This document shows positions 16,452 through 24,579 of a DNA stretch of 64,000 bases, piece after piece (the first letter of the stretch is position 1; every line of letters begins with the position of its first letter). The position numbers and the translations under genes were made by a program. The notes under the pieces were generated by a model, which saw only the letters and a list, made by a program, of their open reading frames with translations, did not search any database and was not told where the DNA came from. The stretch covers positions 34,524 to 98,523 of the forward strand of contig NZ_JNVM01000001.1 in assembly GCF_000722545.1 (NCBI RefSeq), written 5' to 3'. The DNA is from Paenibacillus tyrphae (GTDB lineage Bacteria; Bacillota; Bacilli; Paenibacillales; NBRC-103111).

Positions 16452-17423
16452 ATGAGTCAACAACCGACCGAGCTGGCCACGTTTGCCGGCGGCTGCTTCT
16501 GGTGCATGGTCAAGCCGTTCGACGAGCTGCCCGGTATCGTTAAGATCGTATCCGGGTATACCGGCGGTCATAAGGAAAACCCGACGTATCAGGAAGTATG
16601 CTCCGAAACGACCGGACATTTGGAAGCCGTGCAAATTACGTTCGAGCCGGCCGTTTTCCCTTACGAAGATTTGCTTCAGCTGTTCTGGCAGCAGATTGAC
16701 CCGACAGACGCGGGCGGACAGTTCCACGACCGGGGGGAGTCTTACCAAACGGCCATCTTCTACCATACGGAGGAGCAGAAGCAGAAAGCGGAAGCGTCCA
16801 AGCGGGAGCTTGACGCCAGCGGCCGCTTCGACCGTCCGGTCGCGACGCCGATCCTTCCCGCCTCCGTCTTCTACCCTGCGGAGGACTACCATCAGGATTT
16901 CTATAAAACCAATCCGCTGCGCTACAACTCGTACCGCAAGGCATCGGGACGAGACGATTTCATCAAGCGCCATTGGAATACGCCGGCCGACAAAGTGAAG
17001 CTGAAAGACAAGCTGACGCCGATGCAGTGGGAAGTGACGCAAATGAACGGCACCGAGCCTCCGTTCCGCAACGAATTCTGGGATCATAAGGAAGAGGGGC
17101 TCTACGTCGATATCGTCTCGGGCGAGCCGCTGTTCAGCTCCCTAGACAAGTTCGACTCCGGCTGCGGCTGGCCGAGCTTCACGAAGCCCGTCGTACCGCC
17201 CCTTGTACAGGAAAAGCCCGACTACACCCACGGCATGATCCGTACGGAGGTCCGCAGCCGCAAAGCCGACTCGCACCTGGGCCATGTTTTTCCCGACGGC
17301 CCCAAAGATCAAGGCGGATTGCGCTACTGCATCAACTCCGCGGCGCTCCGCTTTATTCCGAAGGCCGATCTGGAGAAGGAAGGCTACGGATCGTTCCTGT
17401 CTTTATTCGAGCAGGAAAAATAA
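16452..17423 (+). CDS. msrAB: Bifunctional peptide methionine sulfoxide reductase MsrA/MsrB
   Basis: A 323-residue fusion that repairs both epimers of methionine sulfoxide. MsrA occupies residues 1-160 with the catalytic motif GGCFWC near the N terminus. MsrB occupies about 180-320 with [39 protein letters not shown] and the catalytic Cys in [11 protein letters not shown]. The four zinc-binding cysteines of some MsrBs are missing ([12 protein letters not shown] instead of CxxC), as in many Firmicute forms. The start at 16452 has AGAGGTGA 5 nt upstream; a GTG 9 nt earlier lies in the ribosome site. The GNAT gene follows after 33 nt. Confidence 0.96.
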   Translation: MSQQPTELATFAGGCFWCMVKPFDELPGIVKIVSGYTGGHKENPTYQEVCSETTGHLEAVQITFEPAVFPYEDLLQLFWQQIDPTDAGGQFHDRGESYQTAIFYHTEEQKQKAEASKRELDASGRFDRPVATPILPASVFYPAEDYHQDFYKTNPLRYNSYRKASGRDDFIKRHWNTPADKVKLKDKLTPMQWEVTQMNGTEPPFRNEFWDHKEEGLYVDIVSGEPLFSSLDKFDSGCGWPSFTKPVVPPLVQEKPDYTHGMIRTEVRSRKADSHLGHVFPDGPKDQGGLRYCINSAALRFIPKADLEKEGYGSFLSLFEQEK

Positions 17424-17456
17424 CCCCTCCAAAGGCCGCGGAGAGGAGCCGGGACC

Positions 17457-18020
17457 ATGTTTAAATACCGCATTGATTCGCAATTGGAACTGAAGCTGCT
17501 TGAACCGGGGGATGCCGGGGAGCTGTTCCGGCTGACGGACGACAACCGCGCCTATCTGCGGGAATGGATGCCTTGGATCGACATGACGCAGACAGAAGAG
17601 GACAGCCGCGGATTCATCGAATCCGCCCGGCACAAGTGGGCCAAGGGCGAAGGAATGACCGCAGGCATTCTTGCGGAGGGAAAGCTGTGCGGCGTGATCG
17701 ACCATCATTCGCTCAACTGGATGAACCGCAAGGCGGCCATCGGCTATTGGCTGGCTGCCTCCGCTCAGGGCCGGGGGATCATGACCCGTGCCTGCCGCGC
17801 GATGATCGATTACGCGTTCGGGGAACTGATGCTGCACCGGGTCGAGATCATGGCGGGAACCGAGAATATCAGAAGCCGCGCCATTCCCGAGCGGCTCGGC
17901 TTTACGCAGGAAGGCGTCGCCCGCGGCGCACAGAAGCTGTATGACCGTTACATCGATTTGGCTGTATATAGCCTGCTTGCCGACGAATGGAACCCACAGA
18001 GCCCGGACGGCAGCCGATGA
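17457..18020 (+). CDS. GNAT acetyltransferase, RimL/YdaF-like
   Basis: A 187-residue GCN5-family N-acetyltransferase of the ribosomal-protein-serine acetyltransferase subgroup. The N-terminal ELKLLEPGDAGELFRLTDDNR...LREWMPWID is typical of RimL-like members; the acetyl-CoA loop is AASAQGRGIMTRACRAMI, and HRVEIMAGTENIRSRAIPERLGF is motif B. Likely target: a protein N-terminus or small metabolite; not resolvable here. It follows msrAB by 33 nt and probably shares its transcript, ending at the bidirectional terminator. Confidence 0.88.
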   Translation: MFKYRIDSQLELKLLEPGDAGELFRLTDDNRAYLREWMPWIDMTQTEEDSRGFIESARHKWAKGEGMTAGILAEGKLCGVIDHHSLNWMNRKAAIGYWLAASAQGRGIMTRACRAMIDYAFGELMLHRVEIMAGTENIRSRAIPERLGFTQEGVARGAQKLYDRYIDLAVYSLLADEWNPQSPDGSR

Positions 18021-18031
18021 ACGCTTTTGAG

Positions 18032-18077
18032 AAAAACGGAGCGCCTCCACGATTCGAACCGTGGGAGCGCTCCGTTT
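18032..18077. terminator. Bidirectional terminator with tRNA T-arm-like loop
   Basis: GGAGCGC (18038-18044) pairs with GCGCTCC (18067-18073), with an inner CCACG/CGTGG stem; A-tract on the left and T-tract on the right serve both the GNAT gene and the convergent diguanylate cyclase. Read on the minus strand the inner stem-loop contains GGTTCGAATC, the T-loop consensus, but no other tRNA part exists. Confidence 0.8.
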
Positions 18078-18078
18078 T

Positions 18079-19716
18079 CTAATCGGCCACGATCGTTCTG
18101 TTCTTCCCCGCTTCCTTGGCTTGGTACAAAGCATGGTCGGCCCGTTGAAACAGCATTTCGGCGGATTCGGCGTGGGATGGATAATGAGCGATACCCAATG
18201 AGACCGTCAGCGGGATGCCAAAGGGATTCTCCCATGTTTCAAAGCCTGAGCGCACCCGTTCCGCCGTGATCCATGCATCCGACGCGGTGGTAAACGGCAG
18301 AAGCACGACGAATTCTTCTCCGCCGTAGCGGCAGCATACGTCATTGGACCGTACAGACGAAGTGACGATGCGGGCCAAGTGCTTCAATACTTCGTCGCCC
18401 GCCTGATGACCATAGGTATCGTTGATCGACTTGAATCGGTCGATATCCATCACGATAAGGGCGAAAGGCTGCTGCTTTTCCGTCCATTGCGACATGATGG
18501 ATTCAAACGTTCTTCGGTTCGTTAACCCCGTTAAAGAATCGGTCATGGCGGCATGCGTCAATTGATCGGTCTGTTTCTGCAAATCGCTTAACGCAAGCGT
18601 AATCGTCTGGGTTAATAAGTCGGCTTCCCGGTTCCAGTGATGCTTGATGTCCGGAAGAACGATTTTTTCGCCTCTCCCCAATTTACCGGCCAGGTTGGCC
18701 AGGGATACAAAGGGACGGGCCAACCGCCGGGCAAGCCAAATGGCGGTGATCATCAATACAACAAACGGAGCCAGAGTATAGAAAAGAATTGTTCGGATAT
18801 AATTGTCCAATTCCTCGTATACGACGCTGATGGGAGATTGCACGATGACGCCCCAGCCGTTTTCCGAGACGGGAGAATAACCGGCCAAAAAGGTAATTCC
18901 TCGGGAGTTGGTCACCTGCTCATACCCGCTTTCGCCCCGAAGTACCTTTTGTACAACGGGATTTGTACTGTTATCGGCCCCAATCCGGGATTTGTCCGGA
19001 TGGTACAATAAATGACCGCTGGAGCTCACGATGTAAAAGTACGATCCGTCGCCATCGATGTTATGCTTGCCAAACATCATATTCAAAATATTGTTTTCCT
19101 GCAAATAAAGACTGCCCCCGATAAATCCCCGATATACTCCGTCTTTGTCGTACAGCGGCTCGCTCATAAAAACGATGCGTCGTCCGGTTGACGAGGTATA
19201 AGGCTTGGATATGTAGGGCTTTCTTGATGCCAGCGCTTCTTTGGCAGCTTCCGTGGAGATGTGCTGTCCCACCATGCCGACGGAAGACGGAGCTACGCTG
19301 CGGACGAGACCCGTTTCATCCACGACGGCGATGGAGTTGAAAAAGTTGCCGCTGAGGCGCAGCAATTCAAGCTGCTTTTGCAGCTCTTGCTCGTTCGATA
19401 GATGGTTTACCGAAATATAGGCGCCGGTGTATTTCAATCCGGCCCGCATCGATTTGAATAAGGAATCGATGGACTGACTCATTTTGGTCGCAGCCGAATG
19501 GTTCAAGGCGAATCTCGTTTCGAATAACGATTGCTTATTGGAATGATAGGACGCTAGAAGCAGAATCGTCAAAGTAAGCGCCACGGAAAGGGAAACTAGC
19601 CCTGTTAAAAGCGTAGCAAGACTGATCTTCTTCTTCTTCGTAACGTCAATCCCGCACAGCCCGGAAATGGCATTCGCCTCCTCAATTTCCAAGTAACTTC
19701 CCCCATAATTCGACAC
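18079..19716 (-). CDS. Membrane diguanylate cyclase with Cache sensor and I-site
   Basis: Up to 545 residues. A cytoplasmic N-terminal stub is followed by a membrane helix (LATLLTGLVSLSVALTLTIL), a Cache-type extracytoplasmic sensor (to about 300), a second membrane helix, a HAMP-like linker and a C-terminal GGDEF domain. The active site is RYGGEEF, and RSND lies five residues before it, so an RxxD product-inhibition site is present. It makes c-di-GMP in response to an external signal. The start is uncertain: GTG at 19716 has only a distant AAAGGA, TTG at 19692 follows GGGGGAAG, and a perfect GAGGAGG stands before an ATT codon at 19668. The promoter region is shared with the divergent cyd genes. 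Confidence 0.92.
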   Translation of the reverse strand: MSNYGGSYLEIEEANAISGLCGIDVTKKKKISLATLLTGLVSLSVALTLTILLLASYHSNKQSLFETRFALNHSAATKMSQSIDSLFKSMRAGLKYTGAYISVNHLSNEQELQKQLELLRLSGNFFNSIAVVDETGLVRSVAPSSVGMVGQHISTEAAKEALASRKPYISKPYTSSTGRRIVFMSEPLYDKDGVYRGFIGGSLYLQENNILNMMFGKHNIDGDGSYFYIVSSSGHLLYHPDKSRIGADNSTNPVVQKVLRGESGYEQVTNSRGITFLAGYSPVSENGWGVIVQSPISVVYEELDNYIRTILFYTLAPFVVLMITAIWLARRLARPFVSLANLAGKLGRGEKIVLPDIKHHWNREADLLTQTITLALSDLQKQTDQLTHAAMTDSLTGLTNRRTFESIMSQWTEKQQPFALIVMDIDRFKSINDTYGHQAGDEVLKHLARIVTSSVRSNDVCCRYGGEEFVVLLPFTTASDAWITAERVRSGFETWENPFGIPLTVSLGIAHYPSHAESAEMLFQRADHALYQAKEAGKNRTIVAD

Positions 19717-19876
19717 GATTCGCTATAATCCTTTTCGTCTGCCGACCTAAACAAAAAAGAATCCACGCCGCCAATCGATGTCGGAGATTGCCCTCCGCCC
19801 TCCCATTTGCCCCGCCACATTTCCACCTCTTCCTTCATCAAGTTGCCATACTTTCTTCAACAGTTCACCATAATTG

Positions 19877-19892
19877 TGTGAAAAAAATCACA
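19877..19892. promoter_or_regulatory. Fnr/CRP-type box upstream of the cyd genes
   Basis: TGTGA-AAAAAA-TCACA is a perfect match to the Fnr/CRP half-site pair (TGTGA N6 TCACA). It lies about 80 nt before the small gene that precedes cydA, where an oxygen-responsive regulator would act on cytochrome bd. The Rex consensus (TTGTGAA...TTCACAA) fits less well. A TAAGAT at 19903-19908 or TATTGT at 19923-19928 could be the -10. Confidence 0.65.
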
Positions 19893-19957
19893 TGTAGTGG
19901 GGTAAGATTGAACCAAGAAACCTATTGTTTATTTTTCTTGGGAGAGGTGATGATCCA

Positions 19958-20056
19958 TTGGAGCCTTACAAAAAGCATGAAAAGCGTCTGATGATCCTTA
20001 TGTTCATCGTCGGGTTCGTCATGCTGCTTGCTTTTCTCAGGAGATTGTTCGCTTAA
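19958..20056 (+). CDS. Small membrane protein upstream of cydA
   Basis: A 32-residue frame: a basic N-terminal MEPYKKHEKR followed by one hydrophobic helix (LMILMFIVGFVMLLAFL) and RRLFA at the end. Start TTG with AGAGGTGAT 6 nt upstream, a strong Gram-positive ribosome site. It ends 35 nt before cydA and lies downstream of the Fnr-type box, so it is probably co-transcribed with cydAB. I do not recognise a family. It could be an accessory or assembly subunit of the oxidase, or a leader peptide. Confidence 0.55.
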   Translation: MEPYKKHEKRLMILMFIVGFVMLLAFLRRLFA

Positions 20057-20091
20057 ATCAACCCGGCTACGCCTGAAGGAGATGACCTCTT

Positions 20092-21438
20092 ATGCAATAC
20101 GATCCGGTATTTTTCAGCCGAATGCTAACCGAACTGACGCTGTCATTCCACATCATCTTCGCTACGATCGGCGTCGGCGTTCCGGTCATGATCGCGCTCG
20201 CCGAATGGCGCGGCATCCGGACGAACGATCCGCACTACTTGCTGCTGGCCCGCCGCTGGACGCGCGGCTTCGTCATCACGGTCGCCGTAGGCGTCGTCAC
20301 GGGGACCGCCATCGGCCTCCAGCTCAGTCTGCTGTGGCCAAGCTTTATGAAGATCGCCGGGCAGGCGATTGCGCTGCCGCTGTTTCTGGAGACGTTCGCC
20401 TTTTTTATCGAAGCGATTTTCCTCGGCATCTACCTGTATACGTGGGACCGGTTCAAAAAGAAGACGACCCACCTGCTGCTGATGATCCCGATCGTGATCG
20501 GGTCGTCCGCTTCCGCCTTCTTCATCACGACGCTGAACGCGTTTATGAATACGCCGCGTGGATTTACCTTGGAGAACGGCGTCATCAAGAATCTGCAGCC
20601 GCTGGTTGCGATGTTCAACCCGGCGACGCCGACGAAAGTATCTCACGTGCTCGCTTCGTCTTACACGACGTGTGCCTTGATTCTGGCCGCTATTGCCGCC
20701 TGGCAGCTGCTGCGCGGCAAAGATCACGTCTATCACAAAAAAGCGCTGAAGCTGACGATGACAGCCGCATTCGTGTTTGCGGTCAGCACCGCAGCGATCG
20801 GCGACTTGTCCGGCAAGTTTCTGGCCAAGTATCAGCCGGAGAAGCTTGCTGCGGCCGAGTGGCATTTCGAGACGGAGACGCACGCGCCGCTCATTCTTGG
20901 CGGAGCCTTGGACGAAAACAACGAAGTCAAATACGGCATCTCCATTCCGTATATGCTCAGCGTGCTTGCGCATAACGACCCGGGAGGCAAAGTCATCGGC
21001 CTAAATGATTTTCCGAAGGACGAATGGCCGCCGCTCGTGATTCACTACCTGTTCAATTTCAAAATCGCCAGCGGCATGTTTCTGGTGCTCGTCGGCCTTC
21101 TGTACTTGTTCCGGCGTCGACTCAGCCGAACCTTGGAAGCGCCGCGCTGGCTGCTGCGTATGATTGTCGTCGCGGGCCCGCTCGCGATGCTGACCATCGA
21201 GGTCGGCTGGTTTTTCGCGGAGCTTGGCCGGCAGCCTTGGATCCTGCGCGGCTTCATGAAAGTAGCCGATGCAGCCACCACGTCGGACCATGTCGATATG
21301 ATGCTCGTCTTGTTCTGTTTCCTGTATCTCCTGCTCGGCTTCACGGTCGTACGCGTGCTCGGCAAGCTGTTCCGCAAGCATGACGTCTTCGAGGAAATGA
21401 TCACGCTCGGCATCGAGAAAGGAGGCCGCCGTCCATGA
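20092..21438 (+). CDS. cydA: Cytochrome bd ubiquinol oxidase subunit I
   Basis: A 448-residue haem-binding subunit of the high-affinity quinol oxidase in the cytoplasmic membrane. LTLSFHIIFATIGVGVPVMIALAE carries the axial histidine of the first helix, and WGPSF-like LLWPSFMKIAGQAIALPLFLE and FFIEAIFLGIYLYTWDRF follow. The quinol-binding Q-loop (about 230-310) is the short Firmicute form. Eight to nine helices are visible. GGAGATGACCTCTT precedes ATG. It overlaps cydB by 4 nt (ATGA). The cydDC exporter genes are not in the window. Confidence 0.97.
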   Translation: MQYDPVFFSRMLTELTLSFHIIFATIGVGVPVMIALAEWRGIRTNDPHYLLLARRWTRGFVITVAVGVVTGTAIGLQLSLLWPSFMKIAGQAIALPLFLETFAFFIEAIFLGIYLYTWDRFKKKTTHLLLMIPIVIGSSASAFFITTLNAFMNTPRGFTLENGVIKNLQPLVAMFNPATPTKVSHVLASSYTTCALILAAIAAWQLLRGKDHVYHKKALKLTMTAAFVFAVSTAAIGDLSGKFLAKYQPEKLAAAEWHFETETHAPLILGGALDENNEVKYGISIPYMLSVLAHNDPGGKVIGLNDFPKDEWPPLVIHYLFNFKIASGMFLVLVGLLYLFRRRLSRTLEAPRWLLRMIVVAGPLAMLTIEVGWFFAELGRQPWILRGFMKVADAATTSDHVDMMLVLFCFLYLLLGFTVVRVLGKLFRKHDVFEEMITLGIEKGGRRP

Positions 21439-22454
21439 GCTACGAGCTGCTCGGCATTACCGTCCTGTGGACGTTTCTGTACGGCTATCTCATCGTTGCT
21501 TCCATCGATTTCGGCGCAGGATTTTTCAGCTACTACAGCGTCATCACCGGGCAACAAAATAAAATTCATAAGATTATTCAACGCTACCTGTCCCCGGTGT
21601 GGGAAGTCACGAACGTTTTCCTGATCTTCTTCGTCGTCGGAATTGTCGGCTTCTTCCCGCACACGGCGTATTACTACGGCACGGCGCTGCTGATCCCGGG
21701 CAGCGTGGCGGTCATTCTGCTCGCCCTGCGCGGCTCGTACTATGCGTTCAGCACCTACGGCAGCAAAGAAAACCGCGGTTACATGCTGCTGTACGGAGCG
21801 ACGGGGCTGCTGATCCCCGCTTCGCTCTCGACGGTGCTGACCATCTCGGAAGGCGGCTTCATTGAAGAGCGCGGCGGCGAAGTGCTGTTTCTATGGCCTA
21901 AGCTGCTCGCAAGTCCCTATTCGTGGAGCGTCGTGCTGCTGGCCATCGTCAGCGTGCTGTACATCTCCGCGATGTTCCTGACATACTACGCGGCGAAAGC
22001 AAGAGACGGGAATGCGCTGGAAGTCGTGCGCGGCTACGCCCTGCTCTGGAGTAGTCCGACCATCCTGTCGAGCTTTCTGGTGTTCCTAGGCATCCGAACC
22101 CAGAATCCGCGGCATTTTGAGAACATGCTCGACCTGTACTGGATGTTTGTCGCCTCATTCCTATGTTTCCTGATCGCCGTCTATTTCATCTGGAAGCGCC
22201 GAAATTACGGATGGGCGTTCGTCCTGGTCATGCTGCAATTTGCTTTCGCTTTCTACGGGTATGGAGCGGCGCATCTGCCTTATGTGTTATACCCGTACAT
22301 TAACATCTACGGCGGCTTCACGAACGAAACGATGGCTCTTACGCTCGTCATCGCTTTTATCGCCGGCTTGCTCGTGCTGATCCCGTCCATGTGGCTGCTG
22401 CTGCGGCTGTTCCTGTTCGATGTCGGCTACGTTCAAGGTCAGAAGAAAGGATGA
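21435..22454 (+). CDS. cydB: Cytochrome bd ubiquinol oxidase subunit II
   Basis: A 339-residue polytopic membrane protein that pairs with CydA. It begins LLGITVLWTFLYGYLIVASI-DFGAGFF, the conserved first helix of CydB, and has SPVWEVTNVFLIFFVVGIVGFFP and a terminal helix pair. Translation is coupled to cydA through an ATGA overlap. A very small third gene starts 8 nt after it. Confidence 0.96.
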   Translation: MSYELLGITVLWTFLYGYLIVASIDFGAGFFSYYSVITGQQNKIHKIIQRYLSPVWEVTNVFLIFFVVGIVGFFPHTAYYYGTALLIPGSVAVILLALRGSYYAFSTYGSKENRGYMLLYGATGLLIPASLSTVLTISEGGFIEERGGEVLFLWPKLLASPYSWSVVLLAIVSVLYISAMFLTYYAAKARDGNALEVVRGYALLWSSPTILSSFLVFLGIRTQNPRHFENMLDLYWMFVASFLCFLIAVYFIWKRRNYGWAFVLVMLQFAFAFYGYGAAHLPYVLYPYINIYGGFTNETMALTLVIAFIAGLLVLIPSMWLLLRLFLFDVGYVQGQKKG

Positions 22455-22461
22455 AGATTTC

Positions 22462-22566
22462 ATGGAGCATTTCATGATCATGTACCTCCCGCCCCTTATT
22501 GTGGCGGCCTCGCTTGCGTTCATGTTCATCTGGAGCGGCAAAGCTCAAGACAAAGGGTTTAAATAA
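22462..22566 (+). CDS. CydS-like small subunit of cytochrome bd
   Basis: A 34-residue frame: MEHFMIMYLPPLIVAASLAF, then MFIWSGKAQDKGFK. One membrane helix with a short charged tail and an early PP kink is the layout of CydS/CydX subunits that stabilise haem binding in bd oxidases. ATG at 22462 lies 8 nt after the cydB stop; AAGGATGAAG serves as ribosome site. A terminator follows immediately, making it the last gene of the cyd operon. Assignment rests on size, topology and position, not on a detectable motif. Confidence 0.7.
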   Translation: MEHFMIMYLPPLIVAASLAFMFIWSGKAQDKGFK

Positions 22567-22577
22567 CTCCCGGAAGC

Positions 22578-22623
22578 AAAAAATCCCGTCCTGCAGCGGA
22601 TAACCGCACAGAACGGGATTTTT
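22578..22623. terminator. Bidirectional terminator after the cyd operon
   Basis: AAAAATCCCGT pairs with ACGGGATTTTT; A- and T-tracts on both sides serve the cyd operon and the convergent small gene. Confidence 0.85.
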
Positions 22624-22652
22624 CACATGGACCGGCATCTTCTGCGTACGTC

Positions 22653-22937
22653 TTAAAAGAAACCTCCGCCAAACCCAAACGGGCTGAAGCCGCCAAACCC
22701 GAACGGGCTAAATCCGCCGAAGGCGAATGGAGACGTTCCGATGGCGAGAAGATCGAACAGAACGAGCGGAAGAACCGCAGACGTTTTCACCTGCTTGCCA
22801 TTGCGGGTGGAAACCATCAATTGATTACCTTTAATACGCACCAGCTTACCTTCTACGACCGTTCCGTCTTTCTTAAACGCATAAATCTGTTTGCCTACCA
22901 GTTTGGCGACATCCTGCTTGCTGACTGCATTTGGCAT
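22653..22937 (-). CDS. Small protein with Gly/Phe-rich tandem tail
   Basis: A 94-residue protein of unknown function. Residues 1-65 (MPNAVSKQDVAKLVGKQIYA, GTVVEGKLVRIKGNQLMVST) look like a small beta-barrel of SH3/Lsm type; a hydrophobic segment follows, and the last 24 residues are tandem GGFSPFGF repeats. Glycine/phenylalanine tails of this sort are known in spore-surface and other self-assembling proteins, but that is only an analogy. The start has GGAGGTG 7 nt upstream; longer frames have none. It stands alone. Confidence 0.75.
   Translation of the reverse strand: MPNAVSKQDVAKLVGKQIYAFKKDGTVVEGKLVRIKGNQLMVSTRNGKQVKTSAVLPLVLFDLLAIGTSPFAFGGFSPFGFGGFSPFGFGGGFF
22656..22727 (-). repeat. 24-nt coding tandem repeat (GGFSPFGF)
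   Basis: The 3' end of the small gene encodes FAF-GGFSPFGF-GGFSPFGF-GGGFF. The two full 24-nt units differ at only a few silent positions, suggesting recent duplication or gene-conversion. Confidence 0.7.
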
Positions 22938-23108
22938 ATGCGCACACCTCCGAATAATAGCGTCGGGCCGTGGCCCTAATGGATTGAGTAGAACGCTATA
23001 TACTACGGGATGGAAACCGGGGCTGCTTGTATAAATGCCCCGCCGTCCAAGCAAGATGTGCCATCGTCCTGTCCCGACATTTGCAGATGCCAGATGCCGC
23101 CGCTCCGG

Positions 23109-23333
23109 TCAGCCTCGGCGCAGACGGCCAAGTTCCGTTGTAATCGCTTCGATTTCGCTGATGCTGAATTGATTCTTCCCAGCGACCATCTCATAAATGT
23201 CGCGCAGCTCTTCGTACTGCTCGTCATTGAGCTGGGAAGCCTTCAGCGCGGCGCCGGAAGCCATCCGCAGCTTTTTCTTAATTTCTTCAATCATAAATTC
23301 CGTGTTTTCAAACGTGTTCGTCGTTAAATTCAC
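23109..23333 (-). CDS. DUF1128 family protein (YfkI-like)
   Basis: A 74-residue, mainly helical protein: MNLTTNTFENTEFMIEEIKK, SGAALKASQLNDEQYEELRD and a C-terminal FSISEIEAITTELGRLRRG. This matches DUF1128, a small cytoplasmic Firmicute family of unknown function. The start is a GTG with AGGGTGA 5 nt upstream; a second GTG 9 nt earlier is inside that site. It is divergent from the YjbQ-like gene. Confidence 0.8.
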   Translation of the reverse strand: MNLTTNTFENTEFMIEEIKKKLRMASGAALKASQLNDEQYEELRDIYEMVAGKNQFSISEIEAITTELGRLRRG

Positions 23334-23458
23334 CGGGGTCACCCTTTCGTGCGCCTTTCGTTCTCCCTTCCATTGTACCATGTTTTGTAGGGGCATGCCC
23401 GGTGTAATATAATGGTGACGGACCTGCATGCCGAACAACAACCGAAGGAGGTTTTGTC

Positions 23459-23860
23459 ATGATTCACACGCTCCATCTGCATACGAAGCAGCGCGACGAA
23501 ATGATCGAAATTACCCGTCTGATACACGATCTGCTGAAGCAGGAACAACTGGAAGAGGGACTTGCCGTCATTTATTGTCCCCATACGACGGCCGGCATCA
23601 CCATTCAAGAAAATGCGGACCCCGATGTCCGTCACGACGTGCTGATGCGACTCGATGAAGTATACCCTTGGACGCATCCGAAGTACCGTCATGCCGAGGG
23701 GAACACCGCCTCGCATTTGAAGGCGATAACGACGGGCTCCTCCCAAACCGTGCTTGTAGCCGGCTCACGATTGGTGCTGGGCCGCTGGCAGGGCATTTAT
23801 TTCTGCGAATTTGACGGGCCCCGCGAGCGCTCTTGCCTTGTAAAATTCATACGGGGGTAA
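23459..23860 (+). CDS. YjbQ/UPF0047 family protein
   Basis: A 133-residue protein of the YjbQ (UPF0047) family. Conserved features are visible: IYCPHTTAGITIQENADPDV with a metal-binding His, HAEGNTASHLKA, and LVLGRWQGIYFCEFDGPRER. Some members show weak thiamine-phosphate synthase activity; the physiological role is unclear. AAGGAGG lies 9 nt before ATG. Complete length for the family. Confidence 0.92.
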   Translation: MIHTLHLHTKQRDEMIEITRLIHDLLKQEQLEEGLAVIYCPHTTAGITIQENADPDVRHDVLMRLDEVYPWTHPKYRHAEGNTASHLKAITTGSSQTVLVAGSRLVLGRWQGIYFCEFDGPRERSCLVKFIRG

Positions 23861-23938
23861 AGAATAAAGCGAGGAAGCGATAACGCATTAGTGTAATGAA
23901 GCATAAGGGTGAAAAAAATTTACCTATTCGGTAACGTG

Positions 23939-24526
23939 TTACCCCTGCAGTCCTTCGCACAAATATTTGACGTGCTGCTCTGCCAGCTTTCGAACATCCT
24001 GATACGCTTGGTTGTAATGAATGTTATACGAGATGAAGCCGTGCATAGACATAAACAAGCTCCAGGGCAAGCTGTACATTTTCTTCTCGTTCCCCGGCAG
24101 ACGGGAGACAACAGACCGGACGACCGCGGCAAACAGATCGAGGCATTGCGATTGCTCTTCCCGGGAGTACCGCAGCAGTTCCGGATCTTTGATCATGAAC
24201 ATAATCTCGTAATGATGCGGATTGTCCAGCCCGAAGCGGATGAACTCATGCATCAGCTTCTCCAGCTGTCCGATATCCCCTAGACGGGACCGGTTCAGCA
24301 TGTCTTTTTGGCGCTCCAGCAGCATTTTGAAATCCTCGTTGACCAGCGCATAGAACAGCTCTGCTTTTTCGCTGAAGTGGTAATACAATGCTCCGTGGCT
24401 GTAACCCATCGACTTTGCGATGCTTCGCATGGTTAAAGCATGATAACCGTGTTCGATAAAAAGCTGCCGCGCTTCTTCCAAAATGCGCATCCGGCTTAGT
24501 TCTTGTGCAACTGCTTTTCTTGCCAA
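23939..24526 (-). CDS. TetR/AcrR family regulator
   Basis: A 195-residue repressor-type protein. The N-terminal helix-turn-helix reads ILEEARQLFIEHGYHALTMR-SIAKSMGYSHGALYYHF; the remainder is an all-helical ligand domain similar to TetR_C proteins with FGLDNPHHYEIMFMI. The start is a TTG with GGGAGG 4 nt upstream. No adjacent efflux or enzyme gene makes an obvious target, so it may act on itself or at a distance. Confidence 0.9.
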   Translation of the reverse strand: MARKAVAQELSRMRILEEARQLFIEHGYHALTMRSIAKSMGYSHGALYYHFSEKAELFYALVNEDFKMLLERQKDMLNRSRLGDIGQLEKLMHEFIRFGLDNPHHYEIMFMIKDPELLRYSREEQSQCLDLFAAVVRSVVSRLPGNEKKMYSLPWSLFMSMHGFISYNIHYNQAYQDVRKLAEQHVKYLCEGLQG

Positions 24527-24579
24527 GTGCCTCCCTCATTTCTATGCGTGATTTATACTAAAAGCCGCCGGCTTCCGCT

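Noticed and set aside
18032..18077. tRNA gene
   Set aside because: Only a T-arm-like stem-loop exists; D-arm and anticodon arm are absent.
19605..19841. Minus-strand frame of 78 codons with AAGAGGTGG upstream, overlapping the diguanylate cyclase start
   Set aside because: The ribosome site is attractive, but the peptide ends in a poly-Arg shadow of the GGDEF protein's KKKK region and has no family features.
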